Origin: Pollenia angustigena
Taxonomy: Eukaryota; Arthropoda; Insecta; Diptera; Polleniidae
DNA: 64,000 nucleotides
NCBI GenBank assembly: GCA_930367215.1
Contig: OV884057.1
Coordinates: forward strand, 207,379,621 to 207,443,620
Direction of reading: 5' to 3'
Positions 45,137 to 56,014 of this stretch are shown here, piece by piece (within the stretch, counting starts at the first letter, position 1; every line of letters begins with the position of its first letter). The notes under the pieces were generated by a model. It was not told the DNA's origin, did no database searches, and saw only the letters and a program-made list of their open reading frames with translations. A program made the translations under genes and the position numbers.

Positions 45137-45205
45137 CGGAGTCTCTGGCGGGAATCGAACCCGCAAACCCGGCGCTGATAGAGTAGATTTATAAGCAGGC
45201 CGATT
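45137..45205 (-). other. tRNA-like 3' half
   Basis: The minus strand reads CTATCAGCGCCGGGTTTGCG then GGTTCGATTCCCGCCAGAGAC, with an excellent B box and T-arm stem (GCGGG/CCCGC). The acceptor 5' strand and A box are not convincing. The same 3' half occurs at 53,840-53,876, so this is probably a mobile or pseudogenised tRNA-derived piece. Confidence 0.45.
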
Positions 45206-45854
45206 TTTCTCAACAACTGCTAAACACGATTGGCTTACAACTTGCACATATCGCTCGGTATTTTGCAAATGACAAGGATACTCAGAAAAATAGCTAATTC
45301 ATTTCAGTTCACCAGTGCAGGTACCTTTTTAAATGCGACCTGATAGCAATTATATTATTGTTTTAGGTATACAACTGGGCTTGAATTTTTTTCATAATTT
45401 TTTTTAAATCCTTACTGCATCTTTAAAGATACAACTAAAAAAAACAATGTAGTTTATTTTTGGTAAGAAACCTTTTTTCTACCATACGGTGTCAACTTAA
45501 TAAAACAATTTTTAGTGTAGAGCTTAAATTCTTAAATTTTTAAATAGTTAAACTTATAGTGGCATTATTTTGGTAATGGTTGTTTTAAATTTAAACAAAA
45601 ATTATATGTATTTATTGTTGAATATAGTGAATTTCGATCGTTAATAAAATGTGTGCGCATAGAAGCTAGCTTTCCCTCAACAATGAATCTCAGTGTATTT
45701 CTCAAATATGAAAAATGGGGAACTTAGCACGTTATACAGAAATTTTATTAATGATAAATTTTGTATTCCCAAAAATGACTTTGATAATAAAGTTTTATAT
45801 TACTTCCGATAATGCTTTAGCATTACGCATTTTTTAATGTAGACTATGGCTACA
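45206..45854. other. AT-rich, no gene recognised
   Basis: No coding or structural feature was noticed. Confidence 0.4.
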
Positions 45855-46119
45855 AGACAGAGAACGGATTTTTGCGATTGCAAAAAAAATCGCAGTAAAT
45901 GAACACCAACAAATACGCCCGCTTGCGGTCATACAATCAAACTTGCGCAACCGCAAACATTCGCTGCTGGTTCGCAGTCATTCAAATAATGCACATCGTG
46001 CTTTGTTATTTATTCCATCGTTTAGCTTCGTTTGTCAATTAAGATGTTTGTGTGTTTGGTGCGACAATGATTGTTTTGGCAAAAAAAATACAAACAAAAA
46101 AGCCAGAAATCAAGCAATT
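45855..46119 (+). repeat. 650-bp repeat, second copy, left third
   Basis: Matches 31,974-32,236. It continues at 55,157-55,560 after the 9.0-kb nest, and at 63,672-63,709 after the Transib nest. This proves that these are fragments of one pre-insertion sequence. Confidence 0.85.
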
Positions 46120-46180
46120 CCCTGCAAATAATAGGACCAGTACAAACACGCGTGTAAAGAGTAGTCGACAAGGGACCAGG

Positions 46181-47002
46181 TGTAGCCTGTCTTTTATATT
46201 AACATTGCTTGCACACATAATTTCAGTTACATGCAATGAACCCGGCGCATGTAATACGAATAAGCCACTTGAGTGTTGTGCGCTGTGTGTGTGTGTGTGT
46301 ATGAGTACAATACTACCCTGCAAATAAAATTGGACCACCTGACCCATTTTGATAAAATGGACTACTCCATGGACTAGTCCGATGTAATGCAAGCATGGAC
46401 CATGCCATTGTTAAAAAGTGTTTGTAGTGAGACGACATGTCTTCGTTTTTTAACGACATGCTTTCGTGTTTAAACGACTTCAAAACTAATCCTCTTGAGT
46501 ATACTATGGAGTAGTTTTAAAACTACTCCTTACTGGTCCAAAGGTGGGTTATAAACCATGGAGTAGTTTTAAAACTACTCCTTAGTGGTCCAAAGGTGGG
46601 TTATATGGTCCTCTCCTAGGACATCGTAATGTTAAATAGACCAGGTTTTTTCCATACGTTTGGGTTACTTGTGGACTAGTCCTGGTCCCTTGTGGACTAC
46701 TCTTTACACGCGTGTTTGGACTGGTCCTATTATTTGCAGGGTAGCAGTACACACAGTCGTCAATAGTAATACTATCACCACTCTTACTATTGGACAAGTG
46801 TCTGCGAGATTGTAAGTAAATGCTGAGCAAACCGCTATACCTTCCACTGTAATGAAAATGCTTAATAAGCATTTATTATGTATAAAAGTCGAGCTAATTA
46901 GCAATTAAAAATCAATTCTTATCCCAAGTACAAACAGTGCGTACTAGCCGCACTAAATAAAGAATTCAATTTTATTAAGAAATAAAAAGGCTTTTAATTA
47001 CA
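46181..47002 (+). repeat. 5' LTR, interrupted by a MITE
   Basis: Starts TGTAGCCTGTC and ends TTAATTACA. Without the inserted MITE and its TA duplicate it is 393 bp, against 392 bp for the 3' LTR. It contains a (GT)n run at 46,284-46,302, TATAAAAGTCG (TATA-like, 46,879) and AATAAAGAATTC (polyadenylation-like, 46,957). Confidence 0.95.
46316..46742. mobile_element. 427-bp CCCTGCAAATAA MITE inside the 5' LTR
   Basis: The TIR CCCTGCAAATAA has TA on both sides (46,314-15 and 46,743-44). The empty site is visible in the 3' LTR (ATACTAGCAG at about 53,248). It contains two tandem copies (about 57 bp) of a block with a perfect 22-bp palindrome (arms GGAGTAGTTTT) plus CTGGTCCAAAGGTGGGTTAT. It belongs to the same family as the outer element that hosts the retrotransposon. 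Confidence 0.93.
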
Positions 47003-47020
47003 TGGCGATCCTGCCAGTTC
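47003..47020 (+). promoter_or_regulatory. Primer-binding site
   Basis: TGGCGATCCTGCCAGTTC directly follows the 5' LTR. TGG is the complement of a tRNA 3' CCA end. The tRNA species is not assigned. Confidence 0.8.
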
Positions 47021-47275
47021 TTTGGAGTGCTTCCTTGTAGAGCACCCAAAGTAAACAAAAAAAAAAAAAAAATAATAAATAAGAAAAAAAAAATTACACT
47101 TGCTCGAGCAACACCACGGGTTGCTCGCAAGAATAAAAAAAAAAAAAAAAAAACATTTTTCTATTAATAATAATTTTGTCCTGACGGATCAGCCGAAAAA
47201 TATCCGTCAGCTGCGTCAAGGAAGAACCGCCTGGCCAAAAGGCAATTTGGACATAAGGAATTTTATTTATCTTCA

Positions 47276-47452
47276 ATGAAAGAGGGACCACAGCCCATAA
47301 CCCTGGAGGAATACAGGGCACGCCAGAACAAAAATAAGGAAACCCTTACGTCATCAACACCACCTATAACCAAAAAGCCTAGAAGAAGAGGAGGCTACAC
47401 TCAAAAACTTGGGAACGAGCAACCAAAATTTGGGAACGAATTTCCAAATTAG
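47276..47452 (+). CDS. Small 58-residue leader ORF of the LTR retrotransposon
   Basis: The frame reads MKEGPQPITLEEYRARQNKN, then ITKKPRRRGG and a repetitive LGNEQPKFGNEFPN end. It lies between primer-binding site and gag. The basic PRRRGG patch suggests nucleic-acid contact. Its role is unknown and it is not required for recognising the element. The protein-like composition makes chance unlikely but not excluded. Confidence 0.4.
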   Translation: MKEGPQPITLEEYRARQNKNKETLTSSTPPITKKPRRRGGYTQKLGNEQPKFGNEFPN

Positions 47453-47818
47453 AATTTCTAATGGAAAGTAGAAAAACAATGAATTAAATTTCTTTTTTTA
47501 CTATAAAACAGATGTGCGGGCCTTATTATCTGCACTCTTAGGGCCTATAAGCGAACAAATCGCTCGAGGCAAAACCTGAGGAAAAATATTTTAATAATAA
47601 TAATATACAAAATCATTTTTTCTTGAAAAACATACACTTTTAATCAATTTTCTTTAGAAAAATAAGACATTTACATAGATAATTTTACTCTTACATTTTA
47701 TTAAAATATATTTGATGTAAATTTCAAACTTAAAATCTATTTTTTTTAATTTTTAATTTCAGAAGGGATTTTTTTTTTTTTTTTTAATTTCATAAGGGAT
47801 TCTTACGTTAATTTTTCT

Positions 47819-48037
47819 ATGTGTAAATCAGAAACAAAATTTGACAGGCCCAAGGCCAATGTCATCAATGAAGTAGAAGTAGTTGAGGGAAAAACAAATT
47901 TGTTAACTATAGAAATCTATCTATTAATAATAACAGTAATCATAATAATAAATTTTATAATTCGTATTTACCAAATGCACAATAGAAGACTCAAGAAAAA
48001 ATATGTTAGCAGAGCAGATAATCTAGATAAAATATAA
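47819..48037 (+). CDS. Small putative membrane protein ORF upstream of gag
   Basis: This 72-residue frame has a hydrophilic N-terminus, one strong transmembrane stretch (residues about 30-50, EIYLLIITVIIIINFIIRIY) and a basic tail MHNRRLKKKYVSRADNLDKI. It sits just before gag in the same orientation. I believe comparable short membrane ORFs occur upstream of gag in some mdg1/412-type elements, but this needs checking. It could be made from a spliced or subgenomic RNA. Confidence 0.5.
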   Translation: MCKSETKFDRPKANVINEVEVVEGKTNLLTIEIYLLIITVIIIINFIIRIYQMHNRRLKKKYVSRADNLDKI

Positions 48038-48064
48038 TAGAACCAATGATTTAGAAAAGTTTAG

Positions 48065-49195
48065 ATGGAATGGAAAGATATATTGAATAAGGTTAGGTTA
48101 ATTAAAGAGCACTTCGATCGTTCTTATAAGTGCCTGAATGTTTAAAGACCAACTAAGGAAGAGACCATTCAACATCACTTCCAAATCCTACTTAATAGAC
48201 TTGAGGAAATAAGAATTATATTTAATGTAAACTATAATCGGTTGACACTTAGTCACAAGATTGCAGCAGAGGGATTCTTTTTGGATTTAAAAACCAAAGT
48301 CTTAAAAATAGCCGCTTTAAAAAATATACAGATTAAACTACCTGAGACTCTACACGAAACAGTAAATTTAACAACAGACAATAAAACAGATACTAAAATG
48401 ACACAAACATTGGTAGAATTCCTAAATACAGCTTCAAAGCTGATTACGGAATTTGATGGAAAATCAGAAAATTTGCAGTCATTCATAGACTCCTTACAAT
48501 TAGTTAATTTAATAAAGGGTATACACGAATCTTCTGCAATATCGCTAATTAAAACAAAGCTTAAGGGAAATGCTAGAAATCTCATAGGTGATGAATCTAC
48601 AATAGAAGAAATTATCACTAAGCTCAAAGTAACCGTTAAAGGTGAATCAGTGCATGTTTTGTCAGCTAAACTGATGAGCATAAAACAAAACAATAAAACA
48701 CCAACTGCATACTGTACTGAAATAGAAAATCTCACAAAGTCACTTGAAACGGCATATATATCTGATGGTTTATCTTGTGAACTAGCTAACAAATACTCTA
48801 CACAAGTTGCAGTAAAAGCTATTACAAAAAACTGCTCTAATGAAAAAGTAAAACTTATCATGGAAGCAGGCCAATTCAATGATATGAATGAAGCCGTGAG
48901 TAAATTTGTAAGCAGTTGCACTGAAGCAACAGGGCAACAGAACTCCGTATTATATTTCAGTCAAAGACCCACTTATTATCGTGGAAATAACAGAAGATTT
49001 CGTGGGAGAAACAATTATCCCCGAAATAATAACAATATTAATAATAACAACGGAAATAACAACAATAACAATTACAATAATAGAAACAGACAAAGACCTG
49101 ACAATAATCGTGGTAATAGACACTACGTACGAGCAATGGACTCAAATGAAAATGGTTCGGAAAACTCCGACCATCCCCTAAGATCAGAACAGTAA
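48065..49195 (+). pseudogene. gag: gag, one premature stop
   Basis: The frame opens at ATG 48,065 (MEWKDILNKVRLIKEHFDRS) and is broken by TAA at codon 27 (48,143-45). It is otherwise open for 349 more codons. The middle contains a capsid-like helical region (LITEFDGKSENLQSFIDSLQ, VHVLSAKLMSIKQNNKTPTA). The C-terminus is an Arg/Asn-rich RNA-binding tail (RRFRGRNNYPRNNNN...) instead of CCHC zinc knuckles. Gag normally forms the intracellular particle. The single nonsense codon probably abolishes full-length product, although a downstream start is possible. Confidence 0.85.
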
Positions 49196-52100
49196 ATAAT
49201 AAAGTGTATAACTTGAACCTCAACTTATGTAATTTCATTCAGATTAATATAAATAATAGTAACACAGCAGTAACACTACTAGTTGATACAGGTGCCGACA
49301 TTTCACTCATAAAATCCAAACATTTTGATCTAAAGAAAATAAATACTAACAAAATCACAACATTAAGTGGAATAGGACAAGGTGAAATTAAATCTAAAGG
49401 TAGTATATATTTTGATTTAAAATTTAAAAATTATCTAATACCACACAATTTTCAAGTAGTAGACAATAATTTCCCAATACCAAGCGATGGAATCATTGGT
49501 ATGGATTTTATTAAGAAGTATAATTGTATATTAGATTTTAATCAGGATTATGACTACCTAGTCCTACGACCATTCAATATACCACAACCTATAGAAATAC
49601 CAATTTCTAACAACAGCGATAATCTTATATTGCCGCCAAGATCAGAAGTAATACGTAAAGTAAATTTTATTGATTGCGATAATGAAATACTAATACCAAA
49701 TCAAGAACTTGAACCAGGAGTCTTTATCGCGAACACATTGGTAAAATCTAATAAAGCATACATTCGTATTCTAAATACAAATAACACTATCACATCAGTT
49801 AATAAAAGTAAAATAAAAACCGAAAATCTTTCTGAATATGAAATAGTCGAACAAAATCCGACCAAAAATACACATAGAAAATCAGAAATATTAAAACTTT
49901 TACAGAAAAATTTTCCAGAACAATTTAAAAATACATTAACGGAACTTTGCACATCATACAGCGATATTTTCGGTTTAGTATCAGAAACAATAACAATTAA
50001 TAATTTCTATGAACAAAAGTTGAGAGTAAGAGATTCACAACCGGTGTACATTAAGAATTACCGGATACCACATACACACAAAGAAGAGATAGATAGACAG
50101 GTGAAAAAATTAATAGACGACAGAATAGTGGAACCATCAAATTCTGAGTACAACAGTCCAATTCTGCTGGTACCGAAGAAATCACTTCCAAGTTCAGAAA
50201 CAAAAAGATGGAGACTCGTAGTGGATTATAGACAACTAAATAAGAAATTGATAGCAGACAAATTTACATTACCTAGAATACATGACATTTTAGACCAACT
50301 CGGTAGAGCCAAATATTTATCATGTCTAGATTTAATGTCCGGTTTTCACCAAATTGGACTAGAAAAAAACTCTAGAGATCTAACTTCATTTTCAACAGCA
50401 AATGGATCTTATAGATTTACTAGATTGCCCTATGGTTAAAAAATAGCGCCCAATTCTTTTCAAAGAATGATGACACTCGCTTTTACTGGTTTGCGACCAG
50501 AACAAGCATTTCTTTATATGGATGACTTAGTTGTTTTAGGATGTTCGGAAAAGCATATGCTTTCTAATTTAACAAATGTGTTTGAATTATGTCGAAAACG
50601 CAATCTTAAGTTACATCCCGAAAAATGTTCATTTTTCATGAGGGAAGTTACATACCTAGGACATAAATGCACTGATAAAGGAATACTGCCTGACGATAGT
50701 AAATATTCGGTAATCGAAAATTATCCACAACCAAAAGATGCGGGTAGTGCAAGAAGATTTGTAGCATTTTGCAACTACTATCGCAGATTTATCAAAAATT
50801 TTTCAGAGTATTCTAGACATCTTACAAGATTGTCCAAAAAGGGTGTGCAGTTCGAATGGACTAAAGATTGTGATTCAGCATTTAAATATCTTAAAAAAGC
50901 ATTAATGAGTCCAACATTACTTCAATATCCAGATTTCACAAAAGAGTTTTGTATAACAACAGATGCAAGCAAACATGCTTGTGGAGCTATACTAACTCAA
51001 GAACATGAGGGAAAACATCTACCAATAGCATACGCATCCAAAATATTTACAAAAGGCGAGAGTAACAAATCAACAATTGAACAAGAATTAACCGCTATAC
51101 ACTGGGCCATCACACATTTTAGACCATATATTTATGGTAAACATTTTCTTGCCCGCTCTGATCACAGACCTCTGTCATACCTCTTTTCCATGAAAAATCC
51201 AAGCTCAAAACTAACTAGAATGGGACTGGACTTGGAAGAATATGATTTCACTGTAGAATATCTTAGGGGAAAAGATAATTATGTGGCCGACGCTTTGTCG
51301 CGCATTACAATAAATGATTTAAAAGAAATAAATAATAAAAACAGCAATGTATACAAAGTAACAACTCGAGCAATGACAAACAATGCAATTAAAAAGAAAT
51401 ATCCAATTACACCAAATAAACGGCATTTAAATAATGAAAATGAGAAGCCCAATGTATTTGAACCAATTATTAATTCTGACGTCAGAAAATTTTGTAAGCT
51501 AAAGATTACACCACTAAAAGTTTATATTAAACGTGGCAAATCTATAATAGCATGTATAAATATAGATGAATTGTTTACTAACGGGAAATTTGACTTAGGA
51601 CAATTTTTCCCTAGGCTCGAAGAAGTGGCCGGTAAATTAAATATTCATAAAGTACAAGTGGCACCCAGTGAGAAAATTTTCGAATTTATCTCTATTAATG
51701 AATTTAAAGAAATGGGCAATAAATTATTAAAATTATTAAAAGTAGCGCTACTTAATGAGGTGATCCACGTAACAAATGCCAAATTAATAACAGAGATAAT
51801 GAAACGATACCACGATGACCCCGCAGAGGGAGGACATTCCGGTGTTTCAAGAACTCTAAATAAAATAAAAAGATACTACTATTGGAAAAATATGACTCGA
51901 GATATAACAAAATACGTTAAAATATGCCAAAAATGTCAAACAGCTAAAATAACAAAACATACAAAAATACCACTGACATTGACAAATACACCAAATAAAC
52001 CTTTTGATACGGTAATTGTGGATACTATAGGTCCACTACCAAAATCATATTTCGGAAATGAATATGCCGTCACCATAATATGTGACATGACAAAATATCT

Positions 52101-52795
52101 TGTAACGGTACCTATACAAGATAAAAGCGCAAAATCCATTGCGAAAGCAATATTTGAAAATTTTATTCTTACCTATGGTCCAATGAAGACGTTCATTTCA
52201 GACATGGGTACAGAATATAAAAACTCAATACTTACTGAACTGTGTAACCTTTTGAATATTGAAAAAATAACATCAACAGCTTACCATCACCAGACTCTAG
52301 GAACTGTGGAAAGAAGTCACAGAACTTTTAACGAATATGTAAGATCATACATATCCATTGACAAAACCGATTGGGATGAATGGCTTAAATATTTCACGTA
52401 CTGTTTTAACACTACGCCATCTTCCGTTCATGACTATTGTCCTTATGAGTTAGTTTTTGGTAGACTTCCAAATGGGTTTCAACAGTTCAATAGTATTCAA
52501 GAAATAACACCATTATATAATATAGAAAATTATGCTAAGGAAGTTAAATTTAGGTTAGAAATAGCACATAAGAGAGCGCGCGCTATGATAGATAGGTCTA
52601 AACTTAAACAAAAATCAAATTATGATAGGTCATTATTAAAGGTAGATTTCAGAGTAGGAGACTTAGTTTTAATGAAAAATGAAGTAGGACACAAATTAGA
52701 TAATAGGTATAAAGGTCCTTATGAAATTAAAAATATAGATTTACTGCCTATTTCACGATGTCACTCGAACGTTTACGTTCGCACAAATAACATGT
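49150..52795 (+). pseudogene. pol: pol (protease, RT, RNase H, integrase), one premature stop and a replaced C-terminus
   Basis: The frame is -1 relative to gag with a 46-nt overlap (opens at 49,150, gag stops at 49,195), implying ribosomal frameshifting. Domains in order: protease with LLVDTGADIS (49,280); RT with VVDYRQLNKK, CLDLMSGFHQIGL and catalytic YMDD (50,515); RNase H with TDASKHACGAIL and DHRPLSYLF; integrase with an H-H-C-C zinc region (GGHSGV...CQKCQ), then DTIGP, FISDMGTEY and a TVERSHRTFNEY helix carrying the DDE triad. An in-frame TAA (50,437-39) sits right after FTRLPYG inside RT. A 141-bp MITE at 52,744 supplies the last 17 codons, displacing the native C-terminus to 52,885-52,973. 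Otherwise open. Confidence 0.93.
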
Positions 52796-52884
52796 AAACC
52801 AAAAACAAATTTTTTAATTTTGTTTTTGTTTTATATGTTATTTGTGCGAACGTAAACGTTCGAGTGGCATCGTGAAATAGGCAG
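52744..52884. mobile_element. 141-bp palindromic MITE in the pol C-terminus
   Basis: Arms of about 55 bp are near-perfect inverted repeats (CTGCCTATTTCACGATGTCA ... TGGCATCGTGAAATAGGCAG). TTA flanks both ends (52,741-43 and 52,885-87). The remaining pol frame reopens directly after the element and runs to a stop at about 52,973. The 3-bp TTA site suggests a PIF/Harbinger-type source. Confidence 0.92.
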
Positions 52885-53106
52885 TTAAAAAATAATGTAA
52901 CCATAGTTGATAAGAAAAATAATAAAGAACATATAGTACATAAGAATAGACTTAAATCTTACCATAATGAATAAAATATTAAATTCACCTAATTATAATA
53001 AATGTTATTGGTATTCAAGTAACAAAATTGTTTCCACAAAATTAAGTATAATACATAATTGTTAAAGAATGTCCATAAAACTTTCAGTTATATGAACATT
53101 CTTCCG

Positions 53107-53117
53107 TAAAAGGGAGG
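53107..53117 (+). promoter_or_regulatory. Polypurine tract
   Basis: TAAAAGGGAGG lies immediately before the 3' LTR, the expected plus-strand primer of reverse transcription. Confidence 0.85.
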
Positions 53118-53509
53118 TGTAGCGTGTCTTTTATATTAACATTGCTTGCACACATAATTTCAGTTACATGCAATGAACCCGGCGCATGTAATACGAATAA
53201 GCCACTTGAGTGTTGTGCGCTGTGTGTGTGTGTGTATGAGTACAATACTAGCAGTACACACAGTCGTCAATAGTAATACTATCACCACTCTTACTATTGG
53301 ACAAGTGTCTGTGAGATTGTAAGTAAATGCTGAGCAAACCGCTATACCTTCCACTGTAATGAAAATGCTTAATAAGCATTTATTATGTATAAAAGTCGAG
53401 CTAATTAGCAATTAAAAATCGATTCTTATACCAAGTACAAACAGTGCGTACTAGCCGCACTAAATAAAGAATTCAATTTTATTAAGAAATAAAAAGGCTT
53501 TTAATTACA
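53118..53509 (+). repeat. 3' LTR, uninterrupted
   Basis: Starts TGTAGCGTGTC and ends TTAATTACA, 392 bp. It carries the same (GT)n run, TATAAAAGTCG and AATAAAGAATTC as the 5' LTR. It serves as the empty-site reference for the MITE in the 5' LTR. Confidence 0.95.
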
Positions 53510-53589
53510 CAGGACTAGTCCAAAAGTAACCCAAACGTATGGAAAAAACCTGGTCTATTTAACACGACGATGTCCTAAGAGAGGACTAT

Positions 53590-54179
53590 CCCAGCAAAAA
53601 CTTTACTTACAATGCTACTTTTAATGACTTCAAGAATTCATTACTTTGTAGCTTTATTCGCCACTTTTTGGGTTATTAGTTATATATTAAATAATAATTT
53701 TATTATTATGTCTTAAATATACAGAAAAATTTATATTTTCATTATGACAATAAAAATGTCATTATAGTCAAAAAACATAGTTTTTTAATACAAAAACTAC
53801 ACTGCCCCGGTAGACTAGCTGGTAGAGAGCTAGTCTATCAGCACCGAGGTTGCGGGATCAAATCCCGCCAGAGACAGAAAAAAAAAATAAAATAAAGTAA
53901 AATAGAATAAGAAAAAATAAAAATAAAATAATTAAAAAAAAAAAAAATTAAAAAAAAAAAAATTTTACTTTATTGACTTTGTGTAACTATATATTTTTAT
54001 AAAAATTTTAAGTATAAAAAAAACATTATTTTTTAGATTATAATAGGCTAAATTATAAAGGATTAATTTTGGGACATCTCGAACAAAAATAAGTACTTTT
54101 TCTAGTAGAAAAGTAAGTAGATGGCTCGTCAAATTCTCATTATTTTTCTGCTTATTTTGTAATCAAAGTTTTTGCTGGG
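53590..54179. mobile_element. 590-bp MITE, CCCAGCAAAAACTTT ends, with tRNA-like core
   Basis: The TIR CCCAGCAAAAACTTT is mirrored by AAAGTTTTTGCTGGG. AT flanks both ends (53,588-89 and 54,180-81). The sibling MITE at 46.6 kb shows the uninterrupted GGACCATATAACCCACC site. The CCCnGCAAA start and 2-bp site resemble the CCCTGC family. Most of the interior is A/T runs. Confidence 0.85.
53803..53879 (+). other. tRNA-like sequence inside the CCCAGC MITE
   Basis: TAGACTAGCTGGTAGAGAGC resembles a D-arm with A box, followed by an anticodon-like hairpin AGCTAGTCTATCAGC and a T-arm GCGGGATCAAATCCCGC. The acceptor strands do not pair (CCCCGG against CAGAGAC), so it is not a functional tRNA. Its 3' half is shared with 45,137-45,205. 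Confidence 0.5.
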
Positions 54180-54212
54180 ATATAACCCACCTTTGGACCA
54201 CTAAGGAGTAGT

Positions 54213-54945
54213 GTTGCAGAAAGTATTGATTTTCTACAACCGTTTGCCTAATTAGAATATCTTACAATTTTAGTTCTTAAATTTAACTTTGTTTAATCAA
54301 AATTATAATTATTTATTAAATATAAAACGTAATTATTATTTGCTATTAATATTATTATTAATGTTTTGTAATAATTTATTATTAATAACATTATGTATAA
54401 TATTACCCTATTAACTCTAACTTCATTATTACGTTTAAAAACAAAATTAATTAACATAGTTTAATAATTATCATTAACCACAATTATCATTAACAAAAAC
54501 ATTGTTATTTTTCTAAATAGTCGTTGTAGGTTTAATAACTGGGATTGAGTTATTTTTTGTCATACACTCTTCCTTTCATTAGCGCACTACTATGTACCAT
54601 AATGATGACTTAATATCAAATTAGTGCAATGCTAGTAAGAGTAGAAAAATTTTAACTGTATCCCAGGTATTCTCACTTGTCAAACAACTTTTTTTTTGTT
54701 ATTGATATACGCATTAAACTTGTTCTTTTAAAATAATTATTGGTTTGCATATTTCAAATTTTTACATTATCATTCTTTTCTATTTTGGACATCAAACGAA
54801 GACATTCAATTTAAATAAACGGAGTTGTACAACCAGAAGCAAAAAAAGGGCTTTTCATTTTTAATAATGGTAATTTCAAATGGTAAAATTTGGTAAAGTT
54901 TAATAATAATAATTTTTATTTATAACCAAATTCTAAGTTCATAAT
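54213..54945. other. ~730-bp AT-rich insert or lineage-specific interior of the outer element
   Basis: Absent from the compact 427-bp family member. GTAGT occurs at both its edges (54,208 and 54,947), so it may be another insertion. No TIR or coding signal was found. Confidence 0.4.
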
Positions 54946-55156
54946 CAAGTAGTTTTCAAAATACTCCATGGTATACTCAAGAGGATTAGTTTTAAAGTCG
55001 TTTAAAAACGAAGGCATGTCGTTAAAAAACGAAGACATGTCTCACTACAAACACTTTTTAACAATGACATGGTCCAAGCTTGCATTACATCGGACCAGTC
55101 CATGGAGTAGTCCATTTTATCAAAATCGATCAGGTGGTCCAATTTTATTTGCAGGG

Positions 55157-55560
55157 TTATTACTCATGTAGGCATTAAGCAGTTACTATGTAGTACAAGA
55201 AAAAAAAAATTGAAATGAAACTAAACGCACATATGCAGGTACAAACAATTTCCATAGAAACAGAAGACTCTTTTTTATCATCTTAAAAAGTACAGTAGTT
55301 CTGTACAATGTATTCTTGTTATTGTTGTTTTTACTGTTGTAAGGTAATTTTAACAAAGCGTCTCATCGAATGGTTTATTGTTGTTAATGTTAATAAAGCG
55401 TCTCATCGAGTGGACAATGACTACTTGAATGCAAAAGTATAAGAATGTGTGCCTTTTGAATTTACACAATTGTGTTTTATTGCGTGCGCAACAAAAATGA
55501 AAACAAAGCACTTTCAATAAAAACGCACACATGAAAAAGTCAAATGTGTACGAAACGATG
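55157..55560 (+). repeat. 650-bp repeat, second copy, middle part
   Basis: Continues the copy split at 46,119 and matches 32,236-32,588. It contains TTACTCATGTA, ACTATGTAGTACAAGAAAAA and AGCACTTTCAATAAAAAC, and ends at the Transib target duplication CGATG (55,556-60). Confidence 0.85.
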
Positions 55561-56014
55561 CACAGTGTCGTGACTTCATATAACGAGTGGCCATAAATAG
55601 AAAAAGTTATTGTAAAGAGCTGAAATTTGGCACATATATTAAGGTTGGCAAAACGTAACAAAATTTAAAATTTAAAACAATTCGGAGCAAGGATTCATGT
55701 CCTTCCCGTATATCCTGAAATTTAAAAGTGTCATAAAAGTTAGAAAAAATGCTAACTTTATGAAACTTTTTTTATAGTAATTGGATGTGATATTTTTAAT
55801 GATTTGACCAATTTTTATTCAATTCAGATAAGGCCCACGTTAGGCTTAAACATATTTTTTTAAAAATTAAAAAAAAAAATTAAGTCAAATAAATTTTTTT
55901 TAATTAATTCCGTAGACAAGACACTTATATTTTTTAAATTAGATGAATGGACGCCCTCACCTTCAATATATCCTTAAACTTAAGTATATACATATATATG
56001 TGTATATGCAGTGA

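Larger units (their letters stand above)
46181..53509 (+). mobile_element. Ty3/gypsy LTR retrotransposon, mdg1/412-like, no env
   Basis: Complete structure: LTR, primer-binding site, gag, pol, polypurine tract, LTR, flanked by CAGG (46,177-80 and 53,510-13). It is 7,329 bp including a 427-bp MITE in the 5' LTR and a 141-bp MITE in pol. The LTRs differ at only about four substitutions plus a GT-repeat length change, so insertion was recent. Gag and pol each carry one nonsense codon, so this copy is not autonomous. Domain order (protease, RT, RNase H, integrase) and absence of an env frame after pol fit the mdg1/412 group. The clade is inference. Confidence 0.95.
46120..55156. mobile_element. 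CCCTGCAAATAA-TIR element (outer), expanded to 9.0 kb by nested insertions
   Basis: The ends CCCTGCAAATAATAGGACCA (46,120) and TCCAATTTTATTTGCAGGG (to 55,156) have TT on each side. The joined flank CAA-TT-ATTACTC equals the empty paralogue at 32,232. Its own sequence (46,120-46,180, 53,514-53,589, part of 54,182-55,156) is shared with the compact 427-bp family member at 46,316-46,742. Interrupters are the LTR retrotransposon (TSD CAGG), a CCCAGC MITE (53,590-54,179) and about 730 bp of unknown AT-rich DNA (54,213-54,945). Confidence 0.85.

Noticed and set aside
45137..45205. Functional tRNA gene
   Set aside because: Good T-arm and B box only. The acceptor stem and A box are absent and the 3' half is shared with a MITE-borne copy.
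48253..48921. 222-codon open frame on the minus strand
   Set aside because: It is antisense to gag, hydrophobic by complement of codon composition, and has no independent features. It is a shadow frame.
52885..53117. env gene after pol in the LTR retrotransposon
   Set aside because: Only about 230 bp separate pol and the 3' LTR, taken up by the displaced pol tail and non-coding sequence. No envelope frame exists.
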